A DNA stretch of 64,000 nt from an uncultured Flavobacteriaceae bacterium (lineage in GTDB: Bacteria > Bacteroidota > Bacteroidia > Flavobacteriales > Flavobacteriaceae): the NCBI GenBank assembly GCA_943789305.1, contig CALSTP010000002.1, positions 85,173 through 149,172 on the forward strand, written 5' to 3'. The notes under the pieces are model-generated. The model saw only the letters and a program-made list of their open reading frames with translations, was not told where the DNA came from and did no database searches. Made by a program: the position numbers and the translations under genes. Positions 54,066 to 63,173 of the stretch are shown here, piece after piece; the stretch's first letter is position 1, and each line of letters starts with the position of its first letter.

Positions 54066-54123
54066 TTATTCCCAAAAAGGGAGAAGTGAAAAACAGTAGT
54101 TTTGAGTTTTGTATCTTTAAGGA

Positions 54124-54333
54124 ATGTTCTCTCTATTTACATTTGTTGATTACGCTGCTTTTGGTCTTTGGATTTTAATTAGCATTGCCCTCTCTTATAT
54201 ACTTGTTCAAAAATTGAGCCTCTTTGGAGGAGGTGGTAAAAGTCAAAAAATATTTGCTATTGGACTTATAGCAGGGCATTTAATTTATTTACTATGGAAA
54301 GCTTTATGGCTTTTTATAATGAGTTTTTTTTAA
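54124..54333 (+). CDS. Small membrane protein (69 aa)
   Basis: Two hydrophobic segments (about residues 8-28 and 43-66), joined by a Gly-rich loop (SLFGGGGKSQK), predict a hairpin in the inner membrane. I recognise no family. It starts 59 bases after the stop of the 53547 gene and is followed 47 bases later by another membrane protein gene. Confidence 0.6.
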   Translation: MFSLFTFVDYAAFGLWILISIALSYILVQKLSLFGGGGKSQKIFAIGLIAGHLIYLLWKALWLFIMSFF

Positions 54334-54380
54334 AAATGTTTTGCCTTTGAGGTAGTCTTTAAATCGATGATGATTAAATA

Positions 54381-55058
54381 ATGATACTATTTTACACTTC
54401 ATTTTGGTTTTTAGTTTTTCAAAGCTTTTTTGGGAATTGTAATTTAAATGGGGATGAGTATTGGTTGGCTTTACGACTTTACGCAGCTGCTTCAATTCCA
54501 GTTTTTATTTTAGGATATTTATTGATAAAAAGAAGGATTTCTAAGGGTACAATATTAATATTGATTAGCTCTTTTTTAATCGTTTCTTTAGGGTGGGAGT
54601 TGTGGCTGACCTATGGATTAGCAGGCGGACTTCCTGTAGACCAAAGAAGGAGCACTGCATTAACATGTGCCATACCTGTAAATTTGAATTGGTTTTTGAA
54701 TTCATTGGCAGATGTTTTGATGGTATGGATTGGGATATTCTTAGTTCGGTGGTTTTATAAAAACAAAAGTTCCCCTTTTTTAGCTTGGAATTGGGGTGCA
54801 TTTTTTATTTTTTTAATCTGGTTTATACTTCAGAATATTTATATAGAGGCTTTTTTCTACAACCTTCAATTAGGAAATAACGGTGATCTCTCTTGGGCCC
54901 CAATGCATCCTTTAGGATCTTGGTATAATCCTACGTTATTTAGTATTGTAGGAAGCCCAATAACCTTACAAGCTCAATCAAGCTGGATTTTGATGACTCC
55001 ATTGATCTATTCAACATCAATATATTTTTACAAAAAGTATCCATTCCAAAGTATCTGA
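54381..55058 (+). CDS. Polytopic membrane protein of unknown function (225 aa)
   Basis: About six hydrophobic helices (roughly residues 1-17, 30-46, 55-78, 105-125, 135-152 and 195-212) predict an inner-membrane protein. Conserved-looking polar spots within it are DEYWLALRLYAAAS, WELWLTYGLAGG and an Asp/Arg segment (LPVDQRRSTA), which may form a site. I do not recognise the family. It is convergent with the 55092 gene and ends 34 bases from it. Confidence 0.6.
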   Translation: MILFYTSFWFLVFQSFFGNCNLNGDEYWLALRLYAAASIPVFILGYLLIKRRISKGTILILISSFLIVSLGWELWLTYGLAGGLPVDQRRSTALTCAIPVNLNWFLNSLADVLMVWIGIFLVRWFYKNKSSPFLAWNWGAFFIFLIWFILQNIYIEAFFYNLQLGNNGDLSWAPMHPLGSWYNPTLFSIVGSPITLQAQSSWILMTPLIYSTSIYFYKKYPFQSI

Positions 55059-55091
55059 AGTAAATATATTTGTAGTTTATAATCAGATCGC

Positions 55092-55535
55092 TTAATTTTT
55101 TGTTTTGGAATGTGAAATGATTTTACTCAAATAATTTTCTTCACTTTCAAAAACCCAATAGGCATCTAGGTTTCCTTGAAGATATTGAAATTCGCATATA
55201 TAATACGATTGATTTTGATTATTAAGGGAAACTAAAACTTTGGTCAACCCTCCGATAAAATAACCATTTAACTGTTCTATGGCTTGAAAATTTTCAGTTT
55301 TAAGAGCTTTAAATCCCACTTTATTTTGACTGTACAAACTGTCCATAAGTTTTAGGACATCTTGTTCAATTTTAGCTTGAACTTCAACAGAAACTCCTGA
55401 GCGGGGATCTAATGATAATTTTTCTTTTTTAGAGCTGCTTATTTTAACATCATCTGTTTTGGAAATATTCATCCAATAGATAAACACCATTAAGGCTATC
55501 AGAAAACTACATATAACCTTAAAAAATTTACTCAA
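55092..55535 (-). CDS. Membrane-anchored small protein (147 aa)
   Basis: An N-terminal hydrophobic segment (about residues 5-23) is either an uncleaved anchor or a signal peptide; a Ser/Lys linker and a soluble domain of about 110 residues follow, with GYFIGGLTKVLVSLNNQNQS and YICEFQYLQGNLDAYWVFES. No family is recognised. The start is 12 bases after the stop of the M81 gene on the same strand, so the two are very likely co-transcribed and this protein may act with the M81 lipoprotein. Confidence 0.6.
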   Translation of the reverse strand: MSKFFKVICSFLIALMVFIYWMNISKTDDVKISSSKKEKLSLDPRSGVSVEVQAKIEQDVLKLMDSLYSQNKVGFKALKTENFQAIEQLNGYFIGGLTKVLVSLNNQNQSYYICEFQYLQGNLDAYWVFESEENYLSKIISHSKTKN

Positions 55536-55546
55536 AATTCTAATTA

Positions 55547-57127
55547 TTAATTATTCAAGGCATCAGATGCAAGTATAAAACGCGTTTTTAAATTAACATC
55601 TTCCATGTCTTTGTCAAGAGGGAACATGGGGCGTTTTATTCTTTTGTACCCCAAACGGAAGAGGTCTTGATCTACACCTCCTGGAGTAAGTGCCATAACC
55701 CAATCTCCACGCATATTATATAATTCAGGGACCAAATATCCAATTTTTACAATAAGAATATCCGCTTCTCGTGGTGCTAGTCCCAGTTGAGTAAAATCCT
55801 TTTCACGATGATAAGGTTTTCGTTTTTTGGTTACAATTATTCGGATACTTCCAACGCGAATAACAGCTTCGGTTTCGGCATAAACATCTCCTTCGTAAAT
55901 AGCCTCCACTGTTCCATTGATTAATAAAGGTGGAGAAAAACGATCATCAACTTGGGCTCCTATTTTTGCAGAAACTGTTCCTCCTATTCCCGCTTTTTTT
56001 GCAGCAATAATCATTTCAGGACCCGGAATAGAAGCATAGATTAGACTAGGACCCGAAGAGCCTTTGAAAACCTCATTGTTCAATAGTTCTCTTAAAGTCC
56101 ATGTTACATCTCCGGCTCCACCAGCAGTTGGATTATCACCCATATCACTGATGATGAATGGTTTTTTAGAGGAATCAAGGGCTATTGAAAGACTTTTTTC
56201 GAAGGTAGTTGTAGGAGCAACAAATTCAAAAGAATTTCTCACATCCCAAAACTTTTTTGCTAAGATTTCCGCGCTTTCAGACACTTCTTTTTTGTCGTCT
56301 CCTGTTACCATAACTACAGCATGGTTTCTGGGTTCGTCTGCCCAAGCATATCCAATCCAAATTGCAGCATCGATGACTCCTTTTTTCTCGGTTTGGGGTT
56401 GCACTTGAGCATAAAGACTTTTCCCAGGCTCAATGCGGGTACTTGTTTTTTCTCCAGGTAGTAATATGGGAACGGGAATCCATGCTTTATATTTTGGTTT
56501 TCCTTTTCCAGAGACTAAGCGTTCGATCAAGTTATCAACAGCTCTTTGTTTTGACTCTAGAGCATCTTCATGAGGGGCCATTCGATAAGCAGTTATCAGG
56601 TCAGTATGTTGTGCTAAGCGTTCGGACACATTTCCATGTAAATCCATTGAAGTAGAAATAAGGGTTTCATTACCGATAACAGCTCTTATTTTAGCAATAA
56701 AATCCCCTTCTGGATCATCAATACCTTCAACACTCATAGCTCCATGAATGTCAAAAAACAAACCGTCATAGGGCATCTCCTTTTTGAGCATATTTAATGT
56801 AACTCTCACCAACGAATCATAAGCATCTCGGGTTACTATACCTCCAGGTAAGGCATGGCCTCTCAGGGTAGGAACCCATTCTGCAATTTGGCGTTGCTGG
56901 CTATCTTCATTCAAAAACGGATAATATTTAAAAACATCCTCACCCATTCGTGCCAAAAAGGCTTCAGCTTCTGTTTTTGCAGGAGAAAAAGTACTGGATT
57001 CAATTGCCAATCCAGCAATAGCAATTTTGAACCTCTTAGGTTTTTTGAAAGAATCACAAGATTGAGAACCCAATAAAATGAGGAGAAGCAATAGAATTGA
57101 AAAGAGTTTTTGGATTGGAGAATTCAT
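55547..57127 (-). CDS. M81 family (MlrC/microcystinase C-like) lipoprotein (526 aa)
   Basis: M81 proteins are metallopeptidases; the named member MlrC breaks down microcystin peptides. Here the N-terminus is a lipoprotein signal (GSQSC, Cys24), so the enzyme is anchored outside the cytoplasm, unusual for MlrC. The DUF1485-type N-terminal region (about 33-310) has IAGLAIESSTFSP, Asp126-Ile-His128 (FFDIHGAMS) and Asp162-Leu-His164 (SMDLHGN), likely metal ligands; the C-terminal region (about 325-520) starts with SDMGDNPTAGGAGD. Length fits the family. It is the first gene of a two-gene operon and diverges from the SDR gene at 57324. Its substrate is probably a peptide, but not necessarily microcystin. 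Confidence 0.85.
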   Translation of the reverse strand: MNSPIQKLFSILLLLLILLGSQSCDSFKKPKRFKIAIAGLAIESSTFSPAKTEAEAFLARMGEDVFKYYPFLNEDSQQRQIAEWVPTLRGHALPGGIVTRDAYDSLVRVTLNMLKKEMPYDGLFFDIHGAMSVEGIDDPEGDFIAKIRAVIGNETLISTSMDLHGNVSERLAQHTDLITAYRMAPHEDALESKQRAVDNLIERLVSGKGKPKYKAWIPVPILLPGEKTSTRIEPGKSLYAQVQPQTEKKGVIDAAIWIGYAWADEPRNHAVVMVTGDDKKEVSESAEILAKKFWDVRNSFEFVAPTTTFEKSLSIALDSSKKPFIISDMGDNPTAGGAGDVTWTLRELLNNEVFKGSSGPSLIYASIPGPEMIIAAKKAGIGGTVSAKIGAQVDDRFSPPLLINGTVEAIYEGDVYAETEAVIRVGSIRIIVTKKRKPYHREKDFTQLGLAPREADILIVKIGYLVPELYNMRGDWVMALTPGGVDQDLFRLGYKRIKRPMFPLDKDMEDVNLKTRFILASDALNN

Positions 57128-57323
57128 GTAGCTGATTTTTTATTAAAGATACATTTTTTAATTATTGAATAATATTTGGTTCAGGGGAATTGAAAGAAAA
57201 GCCACATGACACCCTTGAAACATCAAAATCTAGCTCAATTTCCCTATTTGTGAACTTATTGAAACAGGAATTTGACTGATTTTTTTTATTATTTTTGATG
57301 GATTTTAATACCTATAAAATTTA

Positions 57324-58169
57324 ATGAAAAATTTAGAAAATAAAGTTGCAGTAATTACAGGTGCAGGGTCAGGAATTGGCAGATCACTCGCATTAAAATT
57401 ACATAAAAAGGGCGTTAAATTAGCTTTAAATGATTTTAATGAAAGTACACTGAATGGAACAATTAAATTGATTGGGTTAAAAGAAGAAGTTTACAAAGAA
57501 ATTTTTGATGTTTCCAATAAAGATCGATTTTATCAGTTTGCAAATAACGTAATTAAACACTATAAAAAAGTAGATATTGTGATCAATAATGCAGGAATAA
57601 CCAACGGGAATTCTTCAGCTTCAGAGACTACCATTGAAACCTACAGAAAAGTTTTTGGCGTGAACTTGTGGGGAATGATTTACGGGACTTTATCTTTTCT
57701 TCCAATACTTAGAGAGCAAGAAGAATCTAGTGTTGTAAACATTTCAAGTATTATGGGAATCTTGGGAACTCCATATCAATCCGTTTACAGCACATCTAAA
57801 TTTGCAATAAGGGGTTTTAGTGAGGCAGTAGCAGTAGAAGAGTTATGTAATAATACCGGTGTAACAATTACAAGCGTCCATCCTGGGGGGATAAAAACGA
57901 ATATTGTGAGAAACATTGAGGGAAGTACTTTAACCGATGCTCAGCTCAAAAAGATGGATGCACATTTCCCAACCACTGCAGATAAAGCGGCAGATAAAAT
58001 AATAAATGCAATCCAAAGAAAGAAGACCAGAGAGGTCATAGGGTCGGATGCAAAATTCATGTATTTCTTATCCAGACTCTCCCACAAGTTAAGCATGAAA
58101 TTTTTAGTGAAATGGGCAAAAAAATTAATGAGCATTAATGGGAAAAAAGAGGTTTCTTCCGACAAATAA
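57324..58169 (+). CDS. Short-chain dehydrogenase/reductase (281 aa)
   Basis: A classical NAD(P)-dependent SDR. The cofactor motif TGAGSGIG is at residues 12-19, NNAG at 88-91, the catalytic Ser at 141/142 (NISSIMG), and Tyr155 and Lys159 in YQSVYSTSKF. The C-terminal 90 residues, with a basic helical tail (LSRLSHKLSMKFLVKWAKKL), resemble membrane-associated SDRs. The N-terminal Asn/Asp after the second strand (ALNDFNE) is often a sign of NAD(H) preference. There is no signal peptide. It stands alone, divergent from M81 and convergent with the GH3 gene (36 bases between ends). The substrate cannot be inferred. Confidence 0.9.
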   Translation: MKNLENKVAVITGAGSGIGRSLALKLHKKGVKLALNDFNESTLNGTIKLIGLKEEVYKEIFDVSNKDRFYQFANNVIKHYKKVDIVINNAGITNGNSSASETTIETYRKVFGVNLWGMIYGTLSFLPILREQEESSVVNISSIMGILGTPYQSVYSTSKFAIRGFSEAVAVEELCNNTGVTITSVHPGGIKTNIVRNIEGSTLTDAQLKKMDAHFPTTADKAADKIINAIQRKKTREVIGSDAKFMYFLSRLSHKLSMKFLVKWAKKLMSINGKKEVSSDK

Positions 58170-58205
58170 ATTAAAGTCAGGAATCATCAACTTTTTTAAA
58201 AATAC

Positions 58206-60623
58206 TTAATTACTTAGATCTATTTCACGACTCAGTTTAATGTCCCGAGAAGAGGATCCTACTTGAATAGTGTAAGAACCTTTTTCTAAATTCCAGCCAT
58301 TTTTGATTTCATCCCAATACGATAAATCTGAAACAGGAATGCTAAATTCCATTTCAACAGTTTCTTCAGGTTCTAAAAGAGTTGTCTTGGCAAAGGTTTT
58401 TAATTCTCGAAGAGGACGATCAATTTGAGTTATTGGCTTAGAAGTATAGATTTGAACAACTTCTTTACCACTCACTGTTCCTGAATTTTTAACTTTTAGA
58501 CTGACTCTAAGTGTGTCCATATCTTCAGTTGTTTTGAGATCAGAATATTCAAAAGCTGTGTAGGATAAACCGTATCCAAAAGGAAAAGACACATTCAAAT
58601 TTTCTTTATCAAAATGTCTGTAACCCACATAAATACCTTCCTCATAAAGAGTGTAGTCTTTATTTTTTATAAGTTCATTTTCAGATTTTTCTTTTGAAAA
58701 AAACATGGATAAAATATTCATTTTTTCACCGTCTAAAGGAAAGTTCTTTGAAGACTTATGGTCACTCAAATTAATTGGGAATGTCATGGGTAGTTTACCA
58801 CTTGGATTGATTTTTCCATCAAGAATATCTACTACAGAATTTCCTCCCTCCTGTCCCCCTTGCCATGCAAGCAAAATAGCATCAGGATGATTTTTCCATG
58901 AAGCAGTTTCTACAACTCCACCAACATTCAAAACAACGAGTACTTTTTTGTTAAGGGCATGAAACTCTTTACAGGTGTTTTGGATCATTTGAATTTCTTG
59001 ATCCGTCATTTTAAAGTCATCTTTTTCTACACGATCAAAACCCTCACCACTATTTCTTCCGATGGTAATAACAGCAATATCCGAAGTTTTTGCAATCTTT
59101 TTGAGAAGTTTTGTAGAGTAATCAAAATTCTTAGGGGAATAGGGATTCATCATCGCCTTCAAAACTTCAATAGTCCCTTGGGGTTTTACGTATGGGTTCT
59201 TTTCCTGATGTTCTTCATAAGCTTTTAAAGCATCTTTATTTAACTCATAACCAGTGTTTATAAGAGCTTTATCTAAAGCAACAGTATAGGCTTCATCAAC
59301 ATCACCTGAGCCCGTTCCACCAGATATAAAATTGTATGAGGTAGATCCAATAAGAGCTATGTTTTTTACCTTTTTAAAGGGGAGCATATTTTCATTTTTA
59401 ATAAGTACCATTCCTTCCGATGCCGAATTCCGTGTGATTTTTGCGTGCTCCTCTAATTTCGGATTATTATCAAAGACGTAACCTTCCATTTTTTTAGAGC
59501 CTAAAATCAGTTTTAAAATGCGCTTTGCAGAGGTATCAATATTTTTTTGTGGTAAGCTCCCTTCCTTTGCTGATTTTTTTAGTGCATCCCATTGATTTTT
59601 TGTGCCAGGTTCCAAAAGATCGTTCCCCGCATTGATGGATGCGGTTGCATCTTCTCCACCAAACCAATCGGTCATCACAACGCCCTCAAACCCCCATTCT
59701 GTTCTCAGTATGTCGCTAAGCAATCTTCGACTTTCTGGAACATATTTTCCATTTACTTTATTGTAAGAAGACATCAGAGACCAAGGCTGCGATTTTTTCA
59801 CAATAATTTCAAAACCCTTTAAATAAATTTCTCTAAGTGCTCTTTCAGAAACAATAGCATTATTGTAATTTCTTGCGGTTTCTTGATTGTTAACTACAAA
59901 ATGCTTTGGAGCTGTTCCCACTCCATTTGATTCAATTCCATTGATCATTGCAGCGCTAATGTTTCCACTTAAAATGGGATCTTCAGAATAATACTCAAAA
60001 TTTCTTCCACAAAGTGGATTCCTGTGGATGTTAGCACCAGGGCCTAGGATTACATCAATACCATAACTCAGGGCTTCGTTACCCATTGCTTTCCCAACCT
60101 CGTGTATTAAGTCTGTATTCCAAGTAGAGGCGAGCAAACTACCAATAGGAAAGGCAGTAGCATAATAGGTTCTGGATTCATTTTTTCGAGTAGCAGAAAT
60201 TCGTAATCCTGCAGGACCATCGGACAAATAAAGCTCAGGAATGCCCAATCTTGGTGTGGGTACAACTGTTCCAACTGCTCCCGGAACTCCTCCCGTGGCT
60301 TGACCTAAAGCAGATTTCATTCCCGACCCTTTCAGCAGGTGTATTTTTTCTTCGAGAGTCATTTGTGATAACAAATCTTCAGCTCTTCTTTCTAGGGATT
60401 CCCGGGCATCCTCATACACATCCAATTTTTGATTTCTATTGTGATCCAAAAAACGTATTCCATCAATACTCAACTCCTTGATTTCTGCTCCTTTTTCCTC
60501 ATATTTACCTTCAAAATTCAAACCCTTGGCATTCAAATAAAAATATGCAAAGGCGGCAGTTAAAATTAAAACAGTCAATAGCACAAGAAGTACTTTAAGG
60601 ACATTTAGTATAAATTTTTTCAT
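58206..60623 (-). CDS. Glycoside hydrolase family 3 beta-glycosidase (805 aa)
   Basis: GH3 enzymes release terminal beta-linked sugars by a retaining mechanism. An N-terminal hydrophobic segment (about 7-28) is a signal or anchor, so it acts in the periplasm or at the surface. Next to it is a short Ca2+-type DHNRNQKLDVYED loop (60-72). The GH3 N-terminal barrel spans about 85-370 with the nucleophile Asp319 (VVMTDWFGG), and KHFVVNNQE (240-248) binds substrate. The C-terminal sandwich domain (about 400-640) and a fibronectin-3-like domain (about 710-790) follow. The length of 805 fits BglX-like members. Its promoter region is shared with the divergent TetR gene and carries an inverted repeat, so it may be controlled by that regulator. 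Confidence 0.9.
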   Translation of the reverse strand: MKKFILNVLKVLLVLLTVLILTAAFAYFYLNAKGLNFEGKYEEKGAEIKELSIDGIRFLDHNRNQKLDVYEDARESLERRAEDLLSQMTLEEKIHLLKGSGMKSALGQATGGVPGAVGTVVPTPRLGIPELYLSDGPAGLRISATRKNESRTYYATAFPIGSLLASTWNTDLIHEVGKAMGNEALSYGIDVILGPGANIHRNPLCGRNFEYYSEDPILSGNISAAMINGIESNGVGTAPKHFVVNNQETARNYNNAIVSERALREIYLKGFEIIVKKSQPWSLMSSYNKVNGKYVPESRRLLSDILRTEWGFEGVVMTDWFGGEDATASINAGNDLLEPGTKNQWDALKKSAKEGSLPQKNIDTSAKRILKLILGSKKMEGYVFDNNPKLEEHAKITRNSASEGMVLIKNENMLPFKKVKNIALIGSTSYNFISGGTGSGDVDEAYTVALDKALINTGYELNKDALKAYEEHQEKNPYVKPQGTIEVLKAMMNPYSPKNFDYSTKLLKKIAKTSDIAVITIGRNSGEGFDRVEKDDFKMTDQEIQMIQNTCKEFHALNKKVLVVLNVGGVVETASWKNHPDAILLAWQGGQEGGNSVVDILDGKINPSGKLPMTFPINLSDHKSSKNFPLDGEKMNILSMFFSKEKSENELIKNKDYTLYEEGIYVGYRHFDKENLNVSFPFGYGLSYTAFEYSDLKTTEDMDTLRVSLKVKNSGTVSGKEVVQIYTSKPITQIDRPLRELKTFAKTTLLEPEETVEMEFSIPVSDLSYWDEIKNGWNLEKGSYTIQVGSSSRDIKLSREIDLSN

Positions 60624-60689
60624 GAATCAATGCTTTTCAATGGAATTTGCTTAACAATAATACAAAAAAGCAAGACGCATTTGAGGACT

Positions 60690-60732
60690 AAATGTTACTT
60701 TTTACGTACTTTAGATCAAATTAGTAACATTT
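60690..60732. promoter_or_regulatory. Inverted repeat, candidate TetR operator
   Basis: AAATGTTACT at 60690-60699 and AGTAACATTT at 60723-60732 form a perfect 10-bp inverted repeat with a 23-base spacer. The right arm overlaps the TTG start codon of the TetR gene (60731). TetR-type repressors bind such repeats, so the gene is probably autoregulated; the left arm lies on the GH3 side. Binding is an inference from position and symmetry. Confidence 0.55.
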
Positions 60733-61303
60733 GAAGCTCACAAAAAGCAAAAAATTAATTATTAAAGCAGCCAAAAAGTTGTTTTTTGAATCGGGATTGA
60801 ACAAGGTAACTGTTGAAGAAATTTGTGCAGAATCATCGATCAGTAAAATGACCTTTTACAGAAATTTTAAAAACAAGGAAGAAATAGCACGCTCAATTTT
60901 AGAGTCTGTTTTTGAGGAATCCAATGTTCAATACAAATCCATAATGGGTCAAGAAATTTCATTTGCTAAAAAAGTGGAGCAAATCATCTTGATGGATAAG
61001 AACTATGTAGATCAAATTTCTTCTGAATTTGTAAACGATCTTTTGTCTTACAAAACCGATGTTTTTATTGAATTAATTAATAAAAACAATGAAGTTATGG
61101 ACATACAACTGGAAAAAGATTTTATCAGAGCTCAAAAAAACGGAGAACTGCGAAAAGAAACTCCCGTTGCGTTCTACATCCATATGTTGAAAGACATAAG
61201 AAACAAAATAAAAGACTCCAATTTAAAAAGTCTTTACAAGGAAGATAAAGACATGTGGATCGATTTAACCTATTTTTATTTTTATGGAATATTATCAAAA
61301 TGA
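60731..61303 (+). CDS. TetR/AcrR family transcriptional regulator (190 aa)
   Basis: The N-terminal helix-turn-helix domain (about residues 8-55: LIIKAAKKLFFESGLNKVTVEEICAESSI is split here as KKLFFESGLNKVTVEEI and AESSISKMTFYRNFKNKEE) is typical. The C-terminal helical domain (about 60-190) would bind a ligand, unidentified. The start is TTG at 60731: stop codons (TAG and TAA) precede it directly in frame and the next ATG would remove the DNA-binding helices. It is first in an operon with overlapping starts: its stop overlaps the ATG of the 61300 gene. The genes downstream suggest it controls an export system, and a GH3 gene lies divergently. Confidence 0.88.
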   Translation: MKLTKSKKLIIKAAKKLFFESGLNKVTVEEICAESSISKMTFYRNFKNKEEIARSILESVFEESNVQYKSIMGQEISFAKKVEQIILMDKNYVDQISSEFVNDLLSYKTDVFIELINKNNEVMDIQLEKDFIRAQKNGELRKETPVAFYIHMLKDIRNKIKDSNLKSLYKEDKDMWIDLTYFYFYGILSK

Positions 61304-62460
61304 AAAACAAAAAACCCTTTAATGAGCTTAAGAATAGAGTTCTTTTTTTAGGATTGTTTTTCTTTTTTGCCTTTCATCTAAAAGGGCAAAACACCTATGA
61401 TTTTGATGGTCAAATTCTTGTTCAATCCAATTTGGGTCTAAAAAAAGGAACAACGAAATTCATAGGTCTAAGATATCTTCCTGAATTTACTTACCGCAAA
61501 AAAATAGACAGTCTTCAATCCTTTACTTTTGAGGTTGCAGGAAATTTGAGTAGTTCAAGATACAGTATGCCTAACATCCCTAACGAACTGAAGACTTCGC
61601 TTGACCCTTATCGAATTTGGGCTCGTTACTTGAACAAAAATTTTGAAATTCGCCTCGGGCTTCAAAAAATTGACTTTGGTTCTGCTCAATTACTCAGACC
61701 CCTTCAGTGGTTCAATCAAATTGACCCCAGAGACCCGCTCAGTTTGACCAATGGAGTTTATGGATTACTTGTTCGATATCACTACAAAAACAATTCAAAC
61801 ATTTGGTTGTGGGGGTTGTACGGCAACGATAAACTGCGCGGTTTAGACGCGCTTCCTACAACCGTCAAGACTCCTGAATTTGGCGGAAGATACCAAAGCT
61901 TTATTCCCAGAGGAGAATTGGCAATATCCTATCATTACAGGACAGCCAATTCAGAGGATGTTCTTGGGATTCAAACCTATTCCAAAAATCCAGAACACAG
62001 AATCGGATTCGATTCTAAGTGGGATTTGGGAATAGGACTTTGGATAGAATCTACTTTTATTCATCGAGAAAAAGACTTGGGATTGTTCACCAATCAGTTT
62101 TTGCTTAATCTAGGCACTGACTACACTTTTAATTTAGGAAACGGGCTAAATATTGCTGCTGAACATCTACTGTCATCGTTAATTAGTAAGGATTTTGATG
62201 ATTCTACAAAACAACATATTTCTGCCCTAAGGCTTTCTTATCCATTAACGTTTTACAGTTCTATTAATGGACTTTTGTATCAACAGTGGAAAAACAACCA
62301 ACAAACCTTACTGCTCAATTACGAACATCAGTTTAAATATTTTTCAGCTTATTTGATAGTATATTACAACCCCGAGGAAACTCAGGGCATTCAGCAAAAC
62401 GAAATTGTAACCAGCCTCAAAGGACCAGGAATTCAACTATTAGTCACATACAATCATTAA
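61300..62460 (+). CDS. Outer-membrane beta-barrel protein (386 aa)
   Basis: ATG at 61300 overlaps the TetR stop codon by four bases; a 15-codon longer frame at 61255 lies inside TetR and is unlikely. Residues 1-34 contain a signal peptide ending in HLKGQNTY. The rest has alternating beta strands with aromatic girdles (for example RIWARYLNKNFEIRLGLQKI, LWGLYGNDKLRG, GIQLLVTYNH at the end) of a barrel of about 16 strands, probably a channel or porin. I recognise no named family. It lies directly before an ABC ATPase and permease pair, so it may be the outer-membrane exit of that pump. Confidence 0.7.
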   Translation: MKNKKPFNELKNRVLFLGLFFFFAFHLKGQNTYDFDGQILVQSNLGLKKGTTKFIGLRYLPEFTYRKKIDSLQSFTFEVAGNLSSSRYSMPNIPNELKTSLDPYRIWARYLNKNFEIRLGLQKIDFGSAQLLRPLQWFNQIDPRDPLSLTNGVYGLLVRYHYKNNSNIWLWGLYGNDKLRGLDALPTTVKTPEFGGRYQSFIPRGELAISYHYRTANSEDVLGIQTYSKNPEHRIGFDSKWDLGIGLWIESTFIHREKDLGLFTNQFLLNLGTDYTFNLGNGLNIAAEHLLSSLISKDFDDSTKQHISALRLSYPLTFYSSINGLLYQQWKNNQQTLLLNYEHQFKYFSAYLIVYYNPEETQGIQQNEIVTSLKGPGIQLLVTYNH

Positions 62461-62462
62461 TT

Positions 62463-63173
62463 ATGGCAGAAAAACCGATCATATCCATTGAAAAAGTCAT
62501 TAAAAATTATCCCGTAGGCGGAAAGGAATTTAGAGCTTTAAAAGACATTACACTTTCCATAAATAAAGGCGAATTTGCAGGAATAGTAGGTCCAAGTGGT
62601 TCGGGTAAAACAACTTTGTTGAACATCATAGGGTCTCTTGATGTTCCAACCCAAGGAGAGGCACATGTGTTGGATAAAAACATAGCCGAACTCAGTCACA
62701 ACGAAGCAGCAAAACTCAGAAACTACAATATTGGGTTTATTTTTCAAGTCTTCAATTTGCTTCCAGTGTACACTGTTTTTGAGAATGTGGAGTTTGCACT
62801 TCTACTTCAGAAAAACACCGTAGAACAAAGAAGAAAGGCTGTTTATGATGCCTTAGAGTGGGTGGGATTACAAGATCATGCAAACAAAAGACCAGATAAG
62901 CTTTCGGGAGGAGAAAGCCAGCGGGTTGCTATTGCTCGAGCAATGGTAAAACGGCCAAAGATTTTGTTGGCAGACGAACCTACAGCAAACTTAGACTCTG
63001 AAAATGCACATGGGATTTTAAAAACCATGAAGATGCTAAATAAAGAATTACAAACCACTTTTTTGTTTTCAACCCATGATGAAAAAGTAATGGGATATTT
63101 AGACCGAACCATACATTTGAGAGACGGAGCTTTAGAAAAAGACATCATCGAAAACAAAACCACCAGTGTATGA
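62463..63173 (+). CDS. ABC transporter ATP-binding protein, LolD/MacB type (236 aa)
   Basis: The ATPase has Walker A GPSGSGKTT (about residues 43-51), the signature LSGGESQR (about 140), Walker B ILLADEPTANLD (about 160-171) and an H-loop STHDEKV. The IGFIFQVFNLLPVYTVFENV segment, where the Q-loop is followed by FNLLP, is characteristic of LolD/MacB/FtsE-type exporters, which work with FtsX-like permeases. It is two bases after the barrel gene and overlaps the next gene's ATG. It acts at the inner membrane on the cytoplasmic side. Confidence 0.92.
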   Translation: MAEKPIISIEKVIKNYPVGGKEFRALKDITLSINKGEFAGIVGPSGSGKTTLLNIIGSLDVPTQGEAHVLDKNIAELSHNEAAKLRNYNIGFIFQVFNLLPVYTVFENVEFALLLQKNTVEQRRKAVYDALEWVGLQDHANKRPDKLSGGESQRVAIARAMVKRPKILLADEPTANLDSENAHGILKTMKMLNKELQTTFLFSTHDEKVMGYLDRTIHLRDGALEKDIIENKTTSV

